From: Ruminococcaceae bacterium OttesenSCG-928-L11
Lineage (GTDB): Bacteria > Bacillota > Clostridia > Oscillospirales > Ruminococcaceae
Direction: 5' to 3'
Assembly: GCA_030265885.1 (NCBI GenBank)
Contig: JAJDGX010000016.1
Coordinates: 1-35,207, forward strand
DNA: 35,207 bases
Positions 1-7,706 of the stretch are shown in pieces. A program made the translations under genes and the position numbers. Under the pieces are notes generated by a model that was not told where the DNA came from, ran no database searches, and worked only from the letters and a program-made list of their open reading frames with translations. Numbering within the stretch: position 1 is the stretch's first letter; each line of letters opens with the position of its first letter.

Positions 1-291
1 TTTGTCGCGTTCAAGCTGAAAAAAAGTGTGTCGGAGGCTGCGTTTTTGCCGGTGTCCGACAAGTTCACCCGTGAGTTTCTCACCCGGCAGAAGGGGTACA
101 TTTCCCGGCAGCTGCTTGCAAAGGGCGATATGTGGGCCGATCTGGTGTTCTGGGAGACAGAGGCCGACCACCTGAACGCCATGGAGGCGTCGCGGGAGGA
201 TCCGGTTGCCGCAGAATATATGTCCATGCTGAATTTGAGCGCAAAGGGCAGCTTCTATCATCTGTTTTCTGTTAAGAAGGAATATGAATGA
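1..291 (+). CDS. ABM-like (antibiotic biosynthesis monooxygenase fold) small protein, 5'-truncated
   Basis: The frame is open from base 1, so the gene starts upstream of the window and only about 96 codons are visible; the GTG at 28 is probably internal. The visible protein has the pattern of dimeric alpha+beta barrel (ABM-like) proteins: a beta strand (VAFKLKKSVSE), a helix with F/L spacing (DKFTREFLTRQKGYISRQLL), a strand containing WADLVFWET, and a helix ending in an EYMSML-like segment. Members include small oxygenases and many proteins of unknown substrate. No catalytic residue can be assigned, so only the fold is suggested. The next gene starts 32 bases later. Confidence 0.5.
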   Translation, partial: FVAFKLKKSVSEAAFLPVSDKFTREFLTRQKGYISRQLLAKGDMWADLVFWETEADHLNAMEASREDPVAAEYMSMLNLSAKGSFYHLFSVKKEYE

Positions 292-323
292 GCGCAGAAT
301 AGCCGAGACAGGGAGTGGTGCCA

Positions 324-1670
324 ATGAATGCAACCGGACAAACACCGCTGCTGGCGGCGTTGGAGGCCTATATCCACAGCAATGTGTCCCGGCAGCATAT
401 GCCGGGGCACAAGGGGCGGCTGCCCTGGCCCCTGGACACCGCCGCCGTCTATGACCTGACGGAGGTAACCGGCACAGATTCCCTCTACGAGGCCGACGGC
501 GCCATCGCCGAAATGGAGCGGCAGTACACCGCCCTGTATGGCTCCGCCGCATCCTTTCTCAGCGCGGGAGGCTCCACCTTGTGCATCCAGGCCATGCTGG
601 CCCTGGCTACCCAGCCCGGCCAGCGGATTCTCTGCGCCCGTGGGGTGCACACCGCCACTGTCAACGCCATGGCGCTGCTGGATCTGGATCCTGTGTGGAT
701 TGTCCCGGAGGCGGGCGGCGACGGTCTGCTGTCCCAGCTTTCTCCCGCGGCGGTGGATGAGGCCCTGAGCGCCGATGCGGCCATTCGCGCCGTGTATGTC
801 ACGTCGCCCACTTATTTCGGCGTCATCAGCGACATTGGCGGGCTGGCACAGGTCTGTCATTCCCACGGCGTTCCGTTGCTGGTGGACAACGCCCACGGCT
901 CTCACCTGAAGTTTTTGCCGGAGGCCTATGGGATCGCCCATCCCATGGAGCAGGGGGCTGATCTCTGCGCCGATTCCCTGCACAAGACGCTGCCTGTTTT
1001 GACCGGCGGCGCGCTGCTCCATGTGGGCAATCCCCGGTTTGTGCCGGACGCCAAACGAAAGCTGGCGCTGTTTGGCTCCACCAGCCCCAGCTATTTGATT
1101 ATGCTGTCCTGCGATATGGCTTTGGCTTATTGCAGGGAGCAGCTTCCCGGCGAGCTGGCCCGGGTTTGCGGCGGCTATGACCGGCTGCGGCAGCTGGCGG
1201 CGGCCCGGGGCATTCCCATGCCGGAGGGGCTGTGTGACCCCCTGCGCCTTACCCTGGATTTTTCGGCGGTGGGTTATACCGGCCCGGAGTTCGGCGAATA
1301 CCTGCGGGCCAATGGCATCGAGCCGGAATACCGCAGCGATTCCCACTGTGTTTTTCTGGGCAGCCCCCATACAGGCGAGGCCGACTTTGCCGCTATGGAG
1401 CGGATGTTGACGGAGCTTCCCCTAAAGGAGCCCTTGCCCCGACCCGCCGCAGCCATCCCCGTGCCCCGGCGGCAGTGCTCGGTTCGGGAGGCTGTTTTTT
1501 CCACAGCGGAGCGGGTTTCGGTGGAAAATTCCGTCGGGCGAACAGCATCCTCTCTGGTATGCCCGTGCCCGCCGGGGATTCCCCTTGTCATACCGGGGGA
1601 AGGAATTTCCGACGACATCGCTTCGTCACTGAAAAGTTATGGTATTTTCCATATAAATGTGGTAAAATAA
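324..1670 (+). CDS. Orn/Lys/Arg decarboxylase-family PLP enzyme (YaaO-like)
   Basis: A fold-type I PLP enzyme of the basic amino-acid decarboxylase family, which removes CO2 from lysine, ornithine or arginine to give a polyamine precursor. Visible marks are the N-terminal RQHMPGHKG motif, the TEVTGTDSL segment, the cofactor aspartate in LLVDNAHGSH, and the Schiff-base lysine in DSLHKTLPVLTGG. ATG 324 is chosen because GGGAG lies 8 bases upstream; two in-frame GTGs (315, 318) are weaker. At about 448 residues it is the short Gram-positive form without the enterobacterial N-terminal wing domain. Bacillus has a homologue (yaaO) at the same chromosomal place. Substrate cannot be read from sequence. 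Confidence 0.85.
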   Translation: MNATGQTPLLAALEAYIHSNVSRQHMPGHKGRLPWPLDTAAVYDLTEVTGTDSLYEADGAIAEMERQYTALYGSAASFLSAGGSTLCIQAMLALATQPGQRILCARGVHTATVNAMALLDLDPVWIVPEAGGDGLLSQLSPAAVDEALSADAAIRAVYVTSPTYFGVISDIGGLAQVCHSHGVPLLVDNAHGSHLKFLPEAYGIAHPMEQGADLCADSLHKTLPVLTGGALLHVGNPRFVPDAKRKLALFGSTSPSYLIMLSCDMALAYCREQLPGELARVCGGYDRLRQLAAARGIPMPEGLCDPLRLTLDFSAVGYTGPEFGEYLRANGIEPEYRSDSHCVFLGSPHTGEADFAAMERMLTELPLKEPLPRPAAAIPVPRRQCSVREAVFSTAERVSVENSVGRTASSLVCPCPPGIPLVIPGEGISDDIASSLKSYGIFHINVVK

Positions 1671-1770
1671 AGGTGCGGAAACTCTTCACAGCGATTGAAC
1701 CCCCGCACCATGGGAATCGCTGTCGCTTGATCCCATAGATCGATTTTGCCAACGAAAAGGAGTGCAGGAC

Positions 1771-2094
1771 ATGAAGTTGATTATGGCTATCGTATCCGGA
1801 GATGACAGTTCCAAGGTTGCCCGTGCCCTGACAAAGAGCAATTTCTCCGTCACCAAGCTTGCCACCACCGGCGGATTCCTCATGGCGGGCAACACCACCT
1901 TCATTGTGGGAACCGAGGAGGAAAAGGTGGACGAGGTGCTGGATATCCTCCGCAAAAACTCCAAGACCCGCAAGCAGATGGTGCCTACCTCCGCCTCCTA
2001 CGGTGTGGGGATGTTTTCCTCCATGCCCATTGAGGTACAGGTTGGCGGCGCCACCGTCTTTATTCTGGATGTGGAGCAGTTTATTAAGCTGTAA
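1771..2094 (+). CDS. darA: Cyclic di-AMP receptor, PII-like (DarA/PstA/YaaQ)
   Basis: A 107-residue cytoplasmic trimeric PII-like protein that binds the second messenger c-di-AMP. Family marks are the opening MKLIMAIVSGDDSSKVARAL, the TKLATTGGFLMAGNTTF segment that forms part of the nucleotide pocket, and the C-terminal GGATVFILDVEQF strand. ATG 1771 is preferred over GTG 1762 because AAAGGAG sits 8 bases before it and covers the GTG. About 100 bases separate it from the decarboxylase; they hold small dyads (for example GGTGCGG at 1672 with CCGCACC near 1703) but no convincing terminator. The holB gene follows, as in Bacillus, where yaaQ and holB are neighbours. Confidence 0.93.
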   Translation: MKLIMAIVSGDDSSKVARALTKSNFSVTKLATTGGFLMAGNTTFIVGTEEEKVDEVLDILRKNSKTRKQMVPTSASYGVGMFSSMPIEVQVGGATVFILDVEQFIKL

Positions 2095-2156
2095 GCGTAT
2101 CGCGTCACGATCCACTACACCGGCAAAGCTGCCCGCGCGGCGCAGCTTGCCCGGAA

Positions 2157-3017
2157 ATGAAGGGATGCTATTTGCAGGAACCACAGAAATACACCAAAGC
2201 AGAGCAGACGCTCGCTGCATGGAATGGCAGCGGGCGTTTCCCTCATGCCATCCTGATTGAGGGGCAGAACAACGGGGCCAACACGGCCTTTTCGGCCCGC
2301 ATTGCCAAGGCTGTTCTGTGCGAGGCGGAGGGCGACGTCATTCCCTGTGAAGGCTGCCGCCATTGCGTGAAGATGGACAAGGAAATCCACCCGGATTACC
2401 TTACCTTTGAAGGGGAGGGCCGCTCCCGCTCCTTTCACATCGAAACGGTTCGCGACATCCGCACACGGGCCTATTTATTCCCCAACGAGGCCCTGAAAAA
2501 GGTGTTCCTGCTGAAAAACGTGCAGGATATGTCGGTGCAGGCCCAAAACGCCCTGCTGAAAATTTTGGAGGAGCCGCCGGAAACCGTTGTCTTTATCCTG
2601 ACCTGTGAGAACAAATCCGCCCTGCTGGAGACGATTCTGTCCCGGGTCACCCTCCTCAGCCTGGAAGGGGTAGAGGCCATTTCCGATGAGCGGGAGGTGG
2701 AGGCCGGGCAAATCTGGGAGGCCCTGCTTTCGGGCCGGGAACTGGACGCCCTGGCTGCCTTTTCCGCCTATGAGCGGGACAGGCAGGGCTTCATCGAACT
2801 GCTGGGTGCCATCCGCTCTCTTTTGGAGGCCAGGCTGCTCTCCGACACGGCAAACCCCAGCCTGTCTGTCCGAGAGACTCTGGCGCCCTTGCGATTGATG
2901 CAAATAGTTGATATAATAGATGAAATGGCGGTTTCCGCCGCCGGAAACGGCAGTGTCTCCCTGTTGGGCTCTCTGCTGTGCGCCCGGGTGGAGACTGTAA
3001 TTCGAAAAAGCCGGTAA
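2157..3017 (+). CDS. holB: DNA polymerase III delta' subunit (clamp loader)
   Basis: A clamp-loader AAA+ subunit that helps place the DnaN sliding clamp on primed DNA. It has the delta' zinc-module cysteines (CEAEGDVIPCEGCRHC), the segment KKVFLLKNVQDMSVQAQNAL followed by the highly conserved LLKILEEPPE, and a sensor-1 SRV motif. As usual for delta', the P-loop is degenerate (EGQNNGANTAFSA), so it should not hydrolyse ATP itself. ATG 2157 has no clear Shine-Dalgarno; an in-frame TTG at 2172 has AAGGGA six bases upstream and may be the true start. Length of 281-286 residues is slightly short for the family. Confidence 0.9.
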   Translation: MKGCYLQEPQKYTKAEQTLAAWNGSGRFPHAILIEGQNNGANTAFSARIAKAVLCEAEGDVIPCEGCRHCVKMDKEIHPDYLTFEGEGRSRSFHIETVRDIRTRAYLFPNEALKKVFLLKNVQDMSVQAQNALLKILEEPPETVVFILTCENKSALLETILSRVTLLSLEGVEAISDEREVEAGQIWEALLSGRELDALAAFSAYERDRQGFIELLGAIRSLLEARLLSDTANPSLSVRETLAPLRLMQIVDIIDEMAVSAAGNGSVSLLGSLLCARVETVIRKSR

Positions 3018-3066
3018 GTCGAAGAGTGAGGAGGCACGTTTTCCCTTTGGGGAGGACGGAACATAG

Positions 3067-3978
3067 ATGCCCGAAATTGTTGGCGTTCGCTTTAAGAACG
3101 CGGGAAAAGTATATTATTTTGATCCGGACGGCCATCAGGTGGCGAAATACAGCCATGTGATTGTAGAGACTGCCCGGGGTGTGGAGTGCGGCGAGGTTGT
3201 CATAGCCAACCGCTTGATCGGCGATGACGAATTTTCCCAGCCCCTGAAAAAGGTGCTCCGCCCCGCCAGTGAGGACGACCTGGAGCAAATCCGCAAGAAT
3301 CAGGAAAAGGAAGCCTATGCCCTGAAGGTCTGTGCGGAGAAAATCAAAAAACACAAGCTGGATATGAAGCTCATCGGTGCGGAATACACCTTTGACAACA
3401 ACAAGATCCTGTTCTATTTTACAGCGGATGGACGGGTGGATTTCCGGGATCTGGTCAAGGATTTGGCGTCTGTGCTGCGCACCCGCATTGAACTGCGGCA
3501 AATCGGCGTCCGGGACGAGGCCAAGATGCTGGGGGGACTGGGCATATGCGGCCGTCCCTTTTGCTGCGCCACCTTCCTGGGAGAATTTCAGCCGGTATCC
3601 ATCAAAATGGCGAAGGAACAGGGGCTCAGCCTGAACCCGACCAAGATCTCCGGCACCTGCGGCCGACTGATGTGCTGCCTGAAATACGAGCAAAACGCCT
3701 ATGAGGATTTGATTCGCACCACACCGCGCCACGGCTCCAAGGTGAAAACCCCCGACGGCGTCGGCACGGTTACAGAGGTTGCCCTTCTCACCGGTATGCT
3801 GAAGGTGGCGGTGGAAAACGGCAATGGCAACGGTCAAACGGTTTCCAGCTTCCACAAAAGCCAGGTGAATCTGCTGCGGGACAAAGGCAAAGCACCCCAA
3901 AAGCAGGATCATGAGGAATCCGGCAAAAATCGAAAATCGGAGGAATCCCCTTCCTCTAAAAAGGAAAAACAGGCATAA
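3067..3978 (+). CDS. ricT: PSP1-domain protein RicT/YaaT
   Basis: A PSP1-domain protein. In Bacillus the RicA-RicF-RicT complex carries [4Fe-4S] clusters and stimulates RNase Y-dependent RNA maturation and the phosphorelay; that role is known for the family and inferred here. The two cysteine motifs typical of RicT are present: CGRPFCC and CGRLMCC, the second after a NPTKISGTCGR segment. ATG 3067 is preceded by GGGGAGGA. The last ~40 residues are a lysine/serine-rich tail. The stop codon lies in the loop of the terminator at 3965-3992, so this gene closes the rightward block that begins with the decarboxylase. Confidence 0.92.
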   Translation: MPEIVGVRFKNAGKVYYFDPDGHQVAKYSHVIVETARGVECGEVVIANRLIGDDEFSQPLKKVLRPASEDDLEQIRKNQEKEAYALKVCAEKIKKHKLDMKLIGAEYTFDNNKILFYFTADGRVDFRDLVKDLASVLRTRIELRQIGVRDEAKMLGGLGICGRPFCCATFLGEFQPVSIKMAKEQGLSLNPTKISGTCGRLMCCLKYEQNAYEDLIRTTPRHGSKVKTPDGVGTVTEVALLTGMLKVAVENGNGNGQTVSSFHKSQVNLLRDKGKAPQKQDHEESGKNRKSEESPSSKKEKQA

Positions 3979-3992
3979 CGCCTGTTTTTTTT
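3965..3992 (+). terminator. Rho-independent terminator after ricT
   Basis: Stem AAAAACAGGC / GCCTGTTTTT with the 5-base loop ATAAC, running directly into a T tract. The TAA stop of ricT lies within the loop. Confidence 0.9.
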
Positions 3993-4039
3993 GCGGGTTT
4001 ATTGGCATTCCTGTGCAGCAGGGGCGGGCCCTGATCCAG

Positions 4040-4819
4040 TTATCCCTCCTGGGGATCCAAAAAGCCCCGTTCCTTCAGCCAAAGAATGGATTCCGCCTTC
4101 TCGCATTCCAGCACAATGGGAACCTGCTGGGGAAGCTGCTCCCACAGCAGTTCCACAATGGAGCCCATCGGCATATCGCCTTCTCCCAGCGGCAGGTGAG
4201 CGTCGTGCTCCCCGTTGTTGTCGTGGAGATGGACATACTCGACGGCATCGCCCAGTTCCCGAATCCAGTTGAGAGGGGAGACGTCGGAGTATACGTTGGC
4301 GTGGCCGATATCCAGGCAGCACCGAACATTGGGCAGATCAATGGCGCGAATCATCTCCCCAAATATGGCCGGATCCGGATCGTCCGCATTTTCCAGATAG
4401 ATTGTCATGCCGTCCGGTATATTGACAGCAAAGCTCCGCCAAAATTCCACGCTGCGGTTGATCCAGTCGGCCGCCGCCGCGTCGGTTCCCACCGTGTGAC
4501 GCGCCCCTGTGGAATGGAGCACGATGGCGTCGATATTGTGATATTCCGCCACCGATAGGGTCTGCATAAACCGCTTCAGCACCACCTTGCGAATCAGCGG
4601 GTCGGGGCTGGAGTAGAGCATGTCAAAGCAGATGCCGTGCATCGAAACCTGGCCCGCAAACCGCCGGATGTGCTGCTGAATGGGCTCCCGCAGCATATCA
4701 AAGCTATCCAGGCCATTGGGGTTCATATAATGCTGAATTTCAATGCCAAAGCCGGCATCGTGCAGCAGCTGAAAATCCTGCTGGGAATAACATGTCCCCC
4801 GTAAATCGCGAAATTGCAT
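4040..4819 (-). CDS. Xylose isomerase-like TIM-barrel protein (sugar phosphate isomerase/epimerase)
   Basis: A 259-residue protein of the AP-endonuclease-2/xylose-isomerase-like TIM barrel, usually a divalent-metal sugar isomerase or epimerase. The four expected metal-site regions are visible: E143 in YLENADD, D170 and H173 in CLDIGHAN, H198 or H206 in the HLHDNNGEHDAHLPLGEG stretch, and E238 in IVLECEK. ATG 4819 is chosen over an upstream in-frame ATG at 4921 because AAGGGA precedes it and because the extra residues overlap a structured leader. A consensus sigma-A promoter lies at 4970-4998, but a terminator-like hairpin sits between promoter and start. It lies next to the sulfatase gene, so a sugar-catabolic role is inferred; the substrate is unknown. 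Confidence 0.85.
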   Translation of the reverse strand: MQFRDLRGTCYSQQDFQLLHDAGFGIEIQHYMNPNGLDSFDMLREPIQQHIRRFAGQVSMHGICFDMLYSSPDPLIRKVVLKRFMQTLSVAEYHNIDAIVLHSTGARHTVGTDAAAADWINRSVEFWRSFAVNIPDGMTIYLENADDPDPAIFGEMIRAIDLPNVRCCLDIGHANVYSDVSPLNWIRELGDAVEYVHLHDNNGEHDAHLPLGEGDMPMGSIVELLWEQLPQQVPIVLECEKAESILWLKERGFLDPQEG

Positions 4820-4860
4820 GATTGTCCCTTTCTTTTTCGTTGAAAATCGCTTAAAACAAG

Positions 4861-4889
4861 GAAACCTCCGGCATAACCGAAGGTTTCGT
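4861..4889 (-). terminator. Terminator-like hairpin in the leader of the TIM-barrel gene
   Basis: On the minus strand AAACCTTCGG, loop TTATG, CCGGAGGTTT forms a 10-bp stem (one G-U pair) followed by CCTTGTTTT. It lies about 75-100 bases after the predicted start of transcription and about 40 bases before the coding start. It could end a short RNA or act as an attenuator. Confidence 0.55.
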
Positions 4890-4913
4890 CGCACCAATAT
4901 ATGTCGGTAGAAA

Positions 4914-4960
4914 TAACCCAAATGGGAATCGAACCCGCGGGACGTCTGCTGTTTGTACTT
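4914..4960 (-). other. tRNA 3'-end-like fragment (T-arm plus partial acceptor)
   Basis: On the minus strand this contains a T-arm-like GGGTTCGATTCCC, but no D-arm or 5' acceptor strand precedes it; a promoter sits where the 5' half should be. Bases 4914-4937 match 20 of 24 bases of the tRNA-Glu 3' end at 13069-13092 in the same orientation, including 14 identical bases in a row. It may be a decayed tRNA or old attachment site. T-arms resemble each other between tRNAs, so this is tentative. Confidence 0.35.
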
Positions 4961-4969
4961 AATTAAATA

Positions 4970-4998
4970 ATTATACTATTTCCTGTTTCGGATGTCAA
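4970..4998 (-). promoter_or_regulatory. Consensus sigma-A promoter upstream of the TIM-barrel gene
   Basis: Perfect TTGACA (-35, at 4998-4993) and perfect TATAAT (-10, at 4975-4970) with a 17-base spacer on the minus strand. Such an ideal promoter is more typical of stable RNA genes than of a regulated sugar enzyme. Confidence 0.85.
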
Positions 4999-5025
4999 TC
5001 CCTTGTGGAAGCCCGGCTATGGCGG

Positions 5026-6354
5026 TCATTCATACTCCGGATTTTCCGCGTGGATGCTTTCAAGGCGGTTGATGCGCGCGCCATCCGGCAGGGGGACACG
5101 ATGTGTCACCTGAACCAGCGGGTCGCCTGTTTGCTCCATCCAGGCGGACAGGCGCGCCGACAGGTCATTGTAAATGTCCAGATACCCGCTGTCACCCACC
5201 CGGTTTTCCCGCTCCATCGGGTCGAGGTGCAAATCGATCAATATCTCCCGCGCGACCGTCTGCTTCATAAGCCCGCTGTCCAGCAGGAAGCGCTTGGACG
5301 GGCCGTTGTCGATGTTGCAGGGCACAACGCCCAGGTGGAAATCGAAGCGCCGGATCAGCTTGTAGCGTTCGGTGCGGATGCTGCGCGCCGGCTCGTATGA
5401 GCCATGATAGGTGACCTCGGAGAAAACGGCGTCGCTGCCTGTTTGGTCGCGGCCGGACAAAACCTGCACGACAGATGTGCCGTCCACCCATTCCGGAATC
5501 GGCACATCGCAGAGTTCGCACAGTGTCGGGAAGATGTCGATTTGCGAGACAAGCGCGTCGGTCGCCGTTCCGGCGGTGGGATTCCCCGGATAGCGGATCA
5601 TCAGCGCAACACCGGTGCCGGTATCGTAGAGGTTGCACTTCATATGCGGGAAAGCGATCCCGTGGTCGGTTGTGAACATCACGATGGTGTCGTCCGCAAG
5701 GCCGGCCGTGCGGATCGCATCCAGAACGATGCCGAAGCATTCGTCCGCGATCGCGGCGCTTTTGCAGTAGCCCGCCATATCGCGGCGGGTCGCGGCGCAA
5801 TCATACATGGTGTGCGGCGGCATTGCATAATCAGCCCGGACAGGGTCGGTTTCCTCCGGGAAGGGCCGGTGCGTATTGAGCAGCCCGACGGACAGGAAAA
5901 ACCTGCCGCCCTGTTTCGCCTTCTCAGTGAGATAGCCTGCGGCAAGCTCCGCACTTGTGCGGTCGCGCTCCGCGGCGTGGTCGTTTTTCATGTCACCGCC
6001 CCAGGTGTCCTGCAAAATTCGTGTGTAGCCAATGTCATTTCCATCGGCGGCCTCGTGCTGGATGCCGCTCAAAACAGTCTCGTACCCGAAGCCGGTCAGA
6101 TAGCGCGCAAGGTGCATGTCGTAGTCGCGCAGGCCAAATCCGCGATGAGTCAGGCCGAGCATGCCGTTCACATGCGGCCACGTCCCGGTCAGCAGTGCCG
6201 CGCGGCTGGGCGAACAGGTGGGCCCGGCGCAATAGCAGTGGCGGAACAGCGTGGATTCCTTCGCCAGCGCCATCAGATTCGGGGTCGAAATCCCATAGCC
6301 GTAGGGCTCGAGATAACGGCCGCTGTCATGGGTGTGCAGGTATACAATATTCAT
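5026..6354 (-). CDS. Sulfatase (type I, formylglycine-dependent), cytoplasmic
   Basis: A 442-residue arylsulfatase-family hydrolase that removes sulfate esters from small substrates, usually sulfated sugars. The activation motif C-S-P-S-R begins at Cys47 (PTCSPSRAALLTG), the cysteine converted to formylglycine. HTHDSG near residue 10 and TTDHGIAFPH supply calcium-site residues. There is no signal peptide, so it should act on sugars already imported. ATG 6354 is chosen because the family's first strand starts with MNIVYLHTHD and GGGGG lies upstream; an in-frame extension of 9 residues is unlikely. It follows the DUF2264 gene in the same direction. The maturase that forms formylglycine is not in the window. 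Confidence 0.93.
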   Translation of the reverse strand: MNIVYLHTHDSGRYLEPYGYGISTPNLMALAKESTLFRHCYCAGPTCSPSRAALLTGTWPHVNGMLGLTHRGFGLRDYDMHLARYLTGFGYETVLSGIQHEAADGNDIGYTRILQDTWGGDMKNDHAAERDRTSAELAAGYLTEKAKQGGRFFLSVGLLNTHRPFPEETDPVRADYAMPPHTMYDCAATRRDMAGYCKSAAIADECFGIVLDAIRTAGLADDTIVMFTTDHGIAFPHMKCNLYDTGTGVALMIRYPGNPTAGTATDALVSQIDIFPTLCELCDVPIPEWVDGTSVVQVLSGRDQTGSDAVFSEVTYHGSYEPARSIRTERYKLIRRFDFHLGVVPCNIDNGPSKRFLLDSGLMKQTVAREILIDLHLDPMERENRVGDSGYLDIYNDLSARLSAWMEQTGDPLVQVTHRVPLPDGARINRLESIHAENPEYE

Positions 6355-6573
6355 ATGAACCCCCATCTCGACCGGGCACAAACCTGTACTCTAACCAGCT
6401 AGAAATTTTAACTTGAGAACTGGCTGGTCAGCGTACTAGGGCCGTCAACTTTCTGTCAACAGGCCCTGAAAACCGGCAAGCTTGGCGCCCGGTCGTATGG
6501 CTTCGCTTGCGAAGTGTCGAACGGTTGTGTCAGCATCGCTGACACCAAGCAACAGCGAGCCGGCTGTCCTGGC
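6355..6573. other. Intergenic gap with two perfect hairpins
   Basis: No gene seen. It holds CTTCGC-TT-GCGAAG at 6501-6514 and GTGTCAGC-ATC-GCTGACAC at 6527-6545, plus a GGGCC/GGCCC pairing around 6439-6466. These could be processing or attenuation structures between the DUF2264 and sulfatase genes. No clear promoter was found for the sulfatase. Confidence 0.5.
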
Positions 6574-7704
6574 TTACTTCCACAGCCGCTTCTGTGTCCA
6601 GTCCGCCGCCGGCGCAGTCCAGAACGGATCCTCTGGCCCAAGGCCCATCGGCAGGAAGGCGGTGGCGCACAGATACAGGCTGCCTGTGGTAATGTAGTGC
6701 TCGCCAAGTTCCGGCTGGCTCCCCCGGAGCCCGATGGACAGGAAGCCGTCGGCGCGATAGGACTCCGGTGCCAGCGTTGTGCAAATCGTCCGGCCAAGCG
6801 CTTCGCGCACGCCGCCGATCGAAAGGGCTGGCGGCAACTCGCCGCGCAGCGCAAGAGCCGCCAGCAGGTGAAACGCGCCGCAGCGGTAGGTGATGGATCG
6901 CCCCAGCGCGGGAAAGCTGCCGTCCGGTGCTATCATGCGCTCAAGGTGCTCCCCACAGGTGCGGGCCCGCGCGCGAATCGCCCCATGCAGTTCGCCGGCC
7001 ACATCCGGAAAGCTGTCACAAAGCGCAAGCAGCATTGGCTGGATGACATAGCTGTTGTAATAATCGGCTGCAAACTGCGCACCGTCGCCGTATATGCCGT
7101 CGCCCAGGTACCACCGGTCGAACTGGCGAAAGCCGTAATCCACTCGCAGGCGGTCGGCGTCACCCCCAAGCAGGCGGATACCAGCCTCCAGCATGCAGGA
7201 GAACAAGAGCCAGTTGCTCTGCGGCGGCAGGCAGGATCGCGCCGACTGAAAGGCCCCCAGCAACGCGTCGCGCACCTCGTGGGGCAGGGTCATGCACCAG
7301 CGTTTCGACCGCACCAGCGCCAGTGCAAGAAACGCCGCATTCACAAGCAGCGGGCTGTGATCAAAATTCAGTTCCGAAAAGCCGGCACAGTCGTCCGAAT
7401 CGGGGGCAAGCTGCTGTGCGATCGCCCGGGCCGCCAGGGCAGAAGCTTTTTCCTGTAACCGGCGCTCCTGCTGATCCAGCGCATCGGGGGCAAGGGACAG
7501 CCATGGCGAAAGCCCGCAGATCAGGCGGGCCACAGCCTCAAACGGGGAAAAGCATTCCCGTTTGTAGGTGCGGCCGTTCCGCGCCACCTCAGAGCCGGGC
7601 CGCCGCTCCAGGGTCATCGCTGCGCGAAGTCGTCCCTCTGCGGCGGTGTCCAGCACCGGGCCGGCCAGACGCTGAAGCGCCGCCAGCCAATCTTCCCGTT
7701 TCAT
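6574..7704 (-). CDS. DUF2264 domain protein
   Basis: A 376-residue protein spanning a whole DUF2264 (PF10022-type) domain. Recognised segments are FSPFEAVARLICGLSPWL near the N-terminus, FDHSPLLVNAAFLALAL, YYNSYVIQPMLLALC, the glycine/arginine motif FPALGRSITYRCGAFH, and the C-terminal FWTAPAADWTQKRLWK. The family is predicted to be all-helical, like (alpha/alpha)6 toroid carbohydrate enzymes, and is common in polysaccharide-use loci; no reaction is established here. No signal peptide. ATG 7704 comes two bases after the sensor's stop codon, which suggests translational coupling; a GTG at 7713 is an alternative start. No good Shine-Dalgarno is visible. Confidence 0.85.
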   Translation of the reverse strand: MKREDWLAALQRLAGPVLDTAAEGRLRAAMTLERRPGSEVARNGRTYKRECFSPFEAVARLICGLSPWLSLAPDALDQQERRLQEKASALAARAIAQQLAPDSDDCAGFSELNFDHSPLLVNAAFLALALVRSKRWCMTLPHEVRDALLGAFQSARSCLPPQSNWLLFSCMLEAGIRLLGGDADRLRVDYGFRQFDRWYLGDGIYGDGAQFAADYYNSYVIQPMLLALCDSFPDVAGELHGAIRARARTCGEHLERMIAPDGSFPALGRSITYRCGAFHLLAALALRGELPPALSIGGVREALGRTICTTLAPESYRADGFLSIGLRGSQPELGEHYITTGSLYLCATAFLPMGLGPEDPFWTAPAADWTQKRLWK

Positions 7705-7706
7705 CG

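Noticed and set aside
258-1370. Long minus-strand open frame over the decarboxylase gene
   Set aside because: Antisense shadow of a well-supported PLP enzyme; rich in Gly/Gln/Arg typical of reversed GC-rich codons.
4820-4921. 34-residue N-terminal extension of the TIM-barrel protein
   Set aside because: It would translate the structured leader and terminator-like stem; the shorter start has a better ribosome site and family fit.
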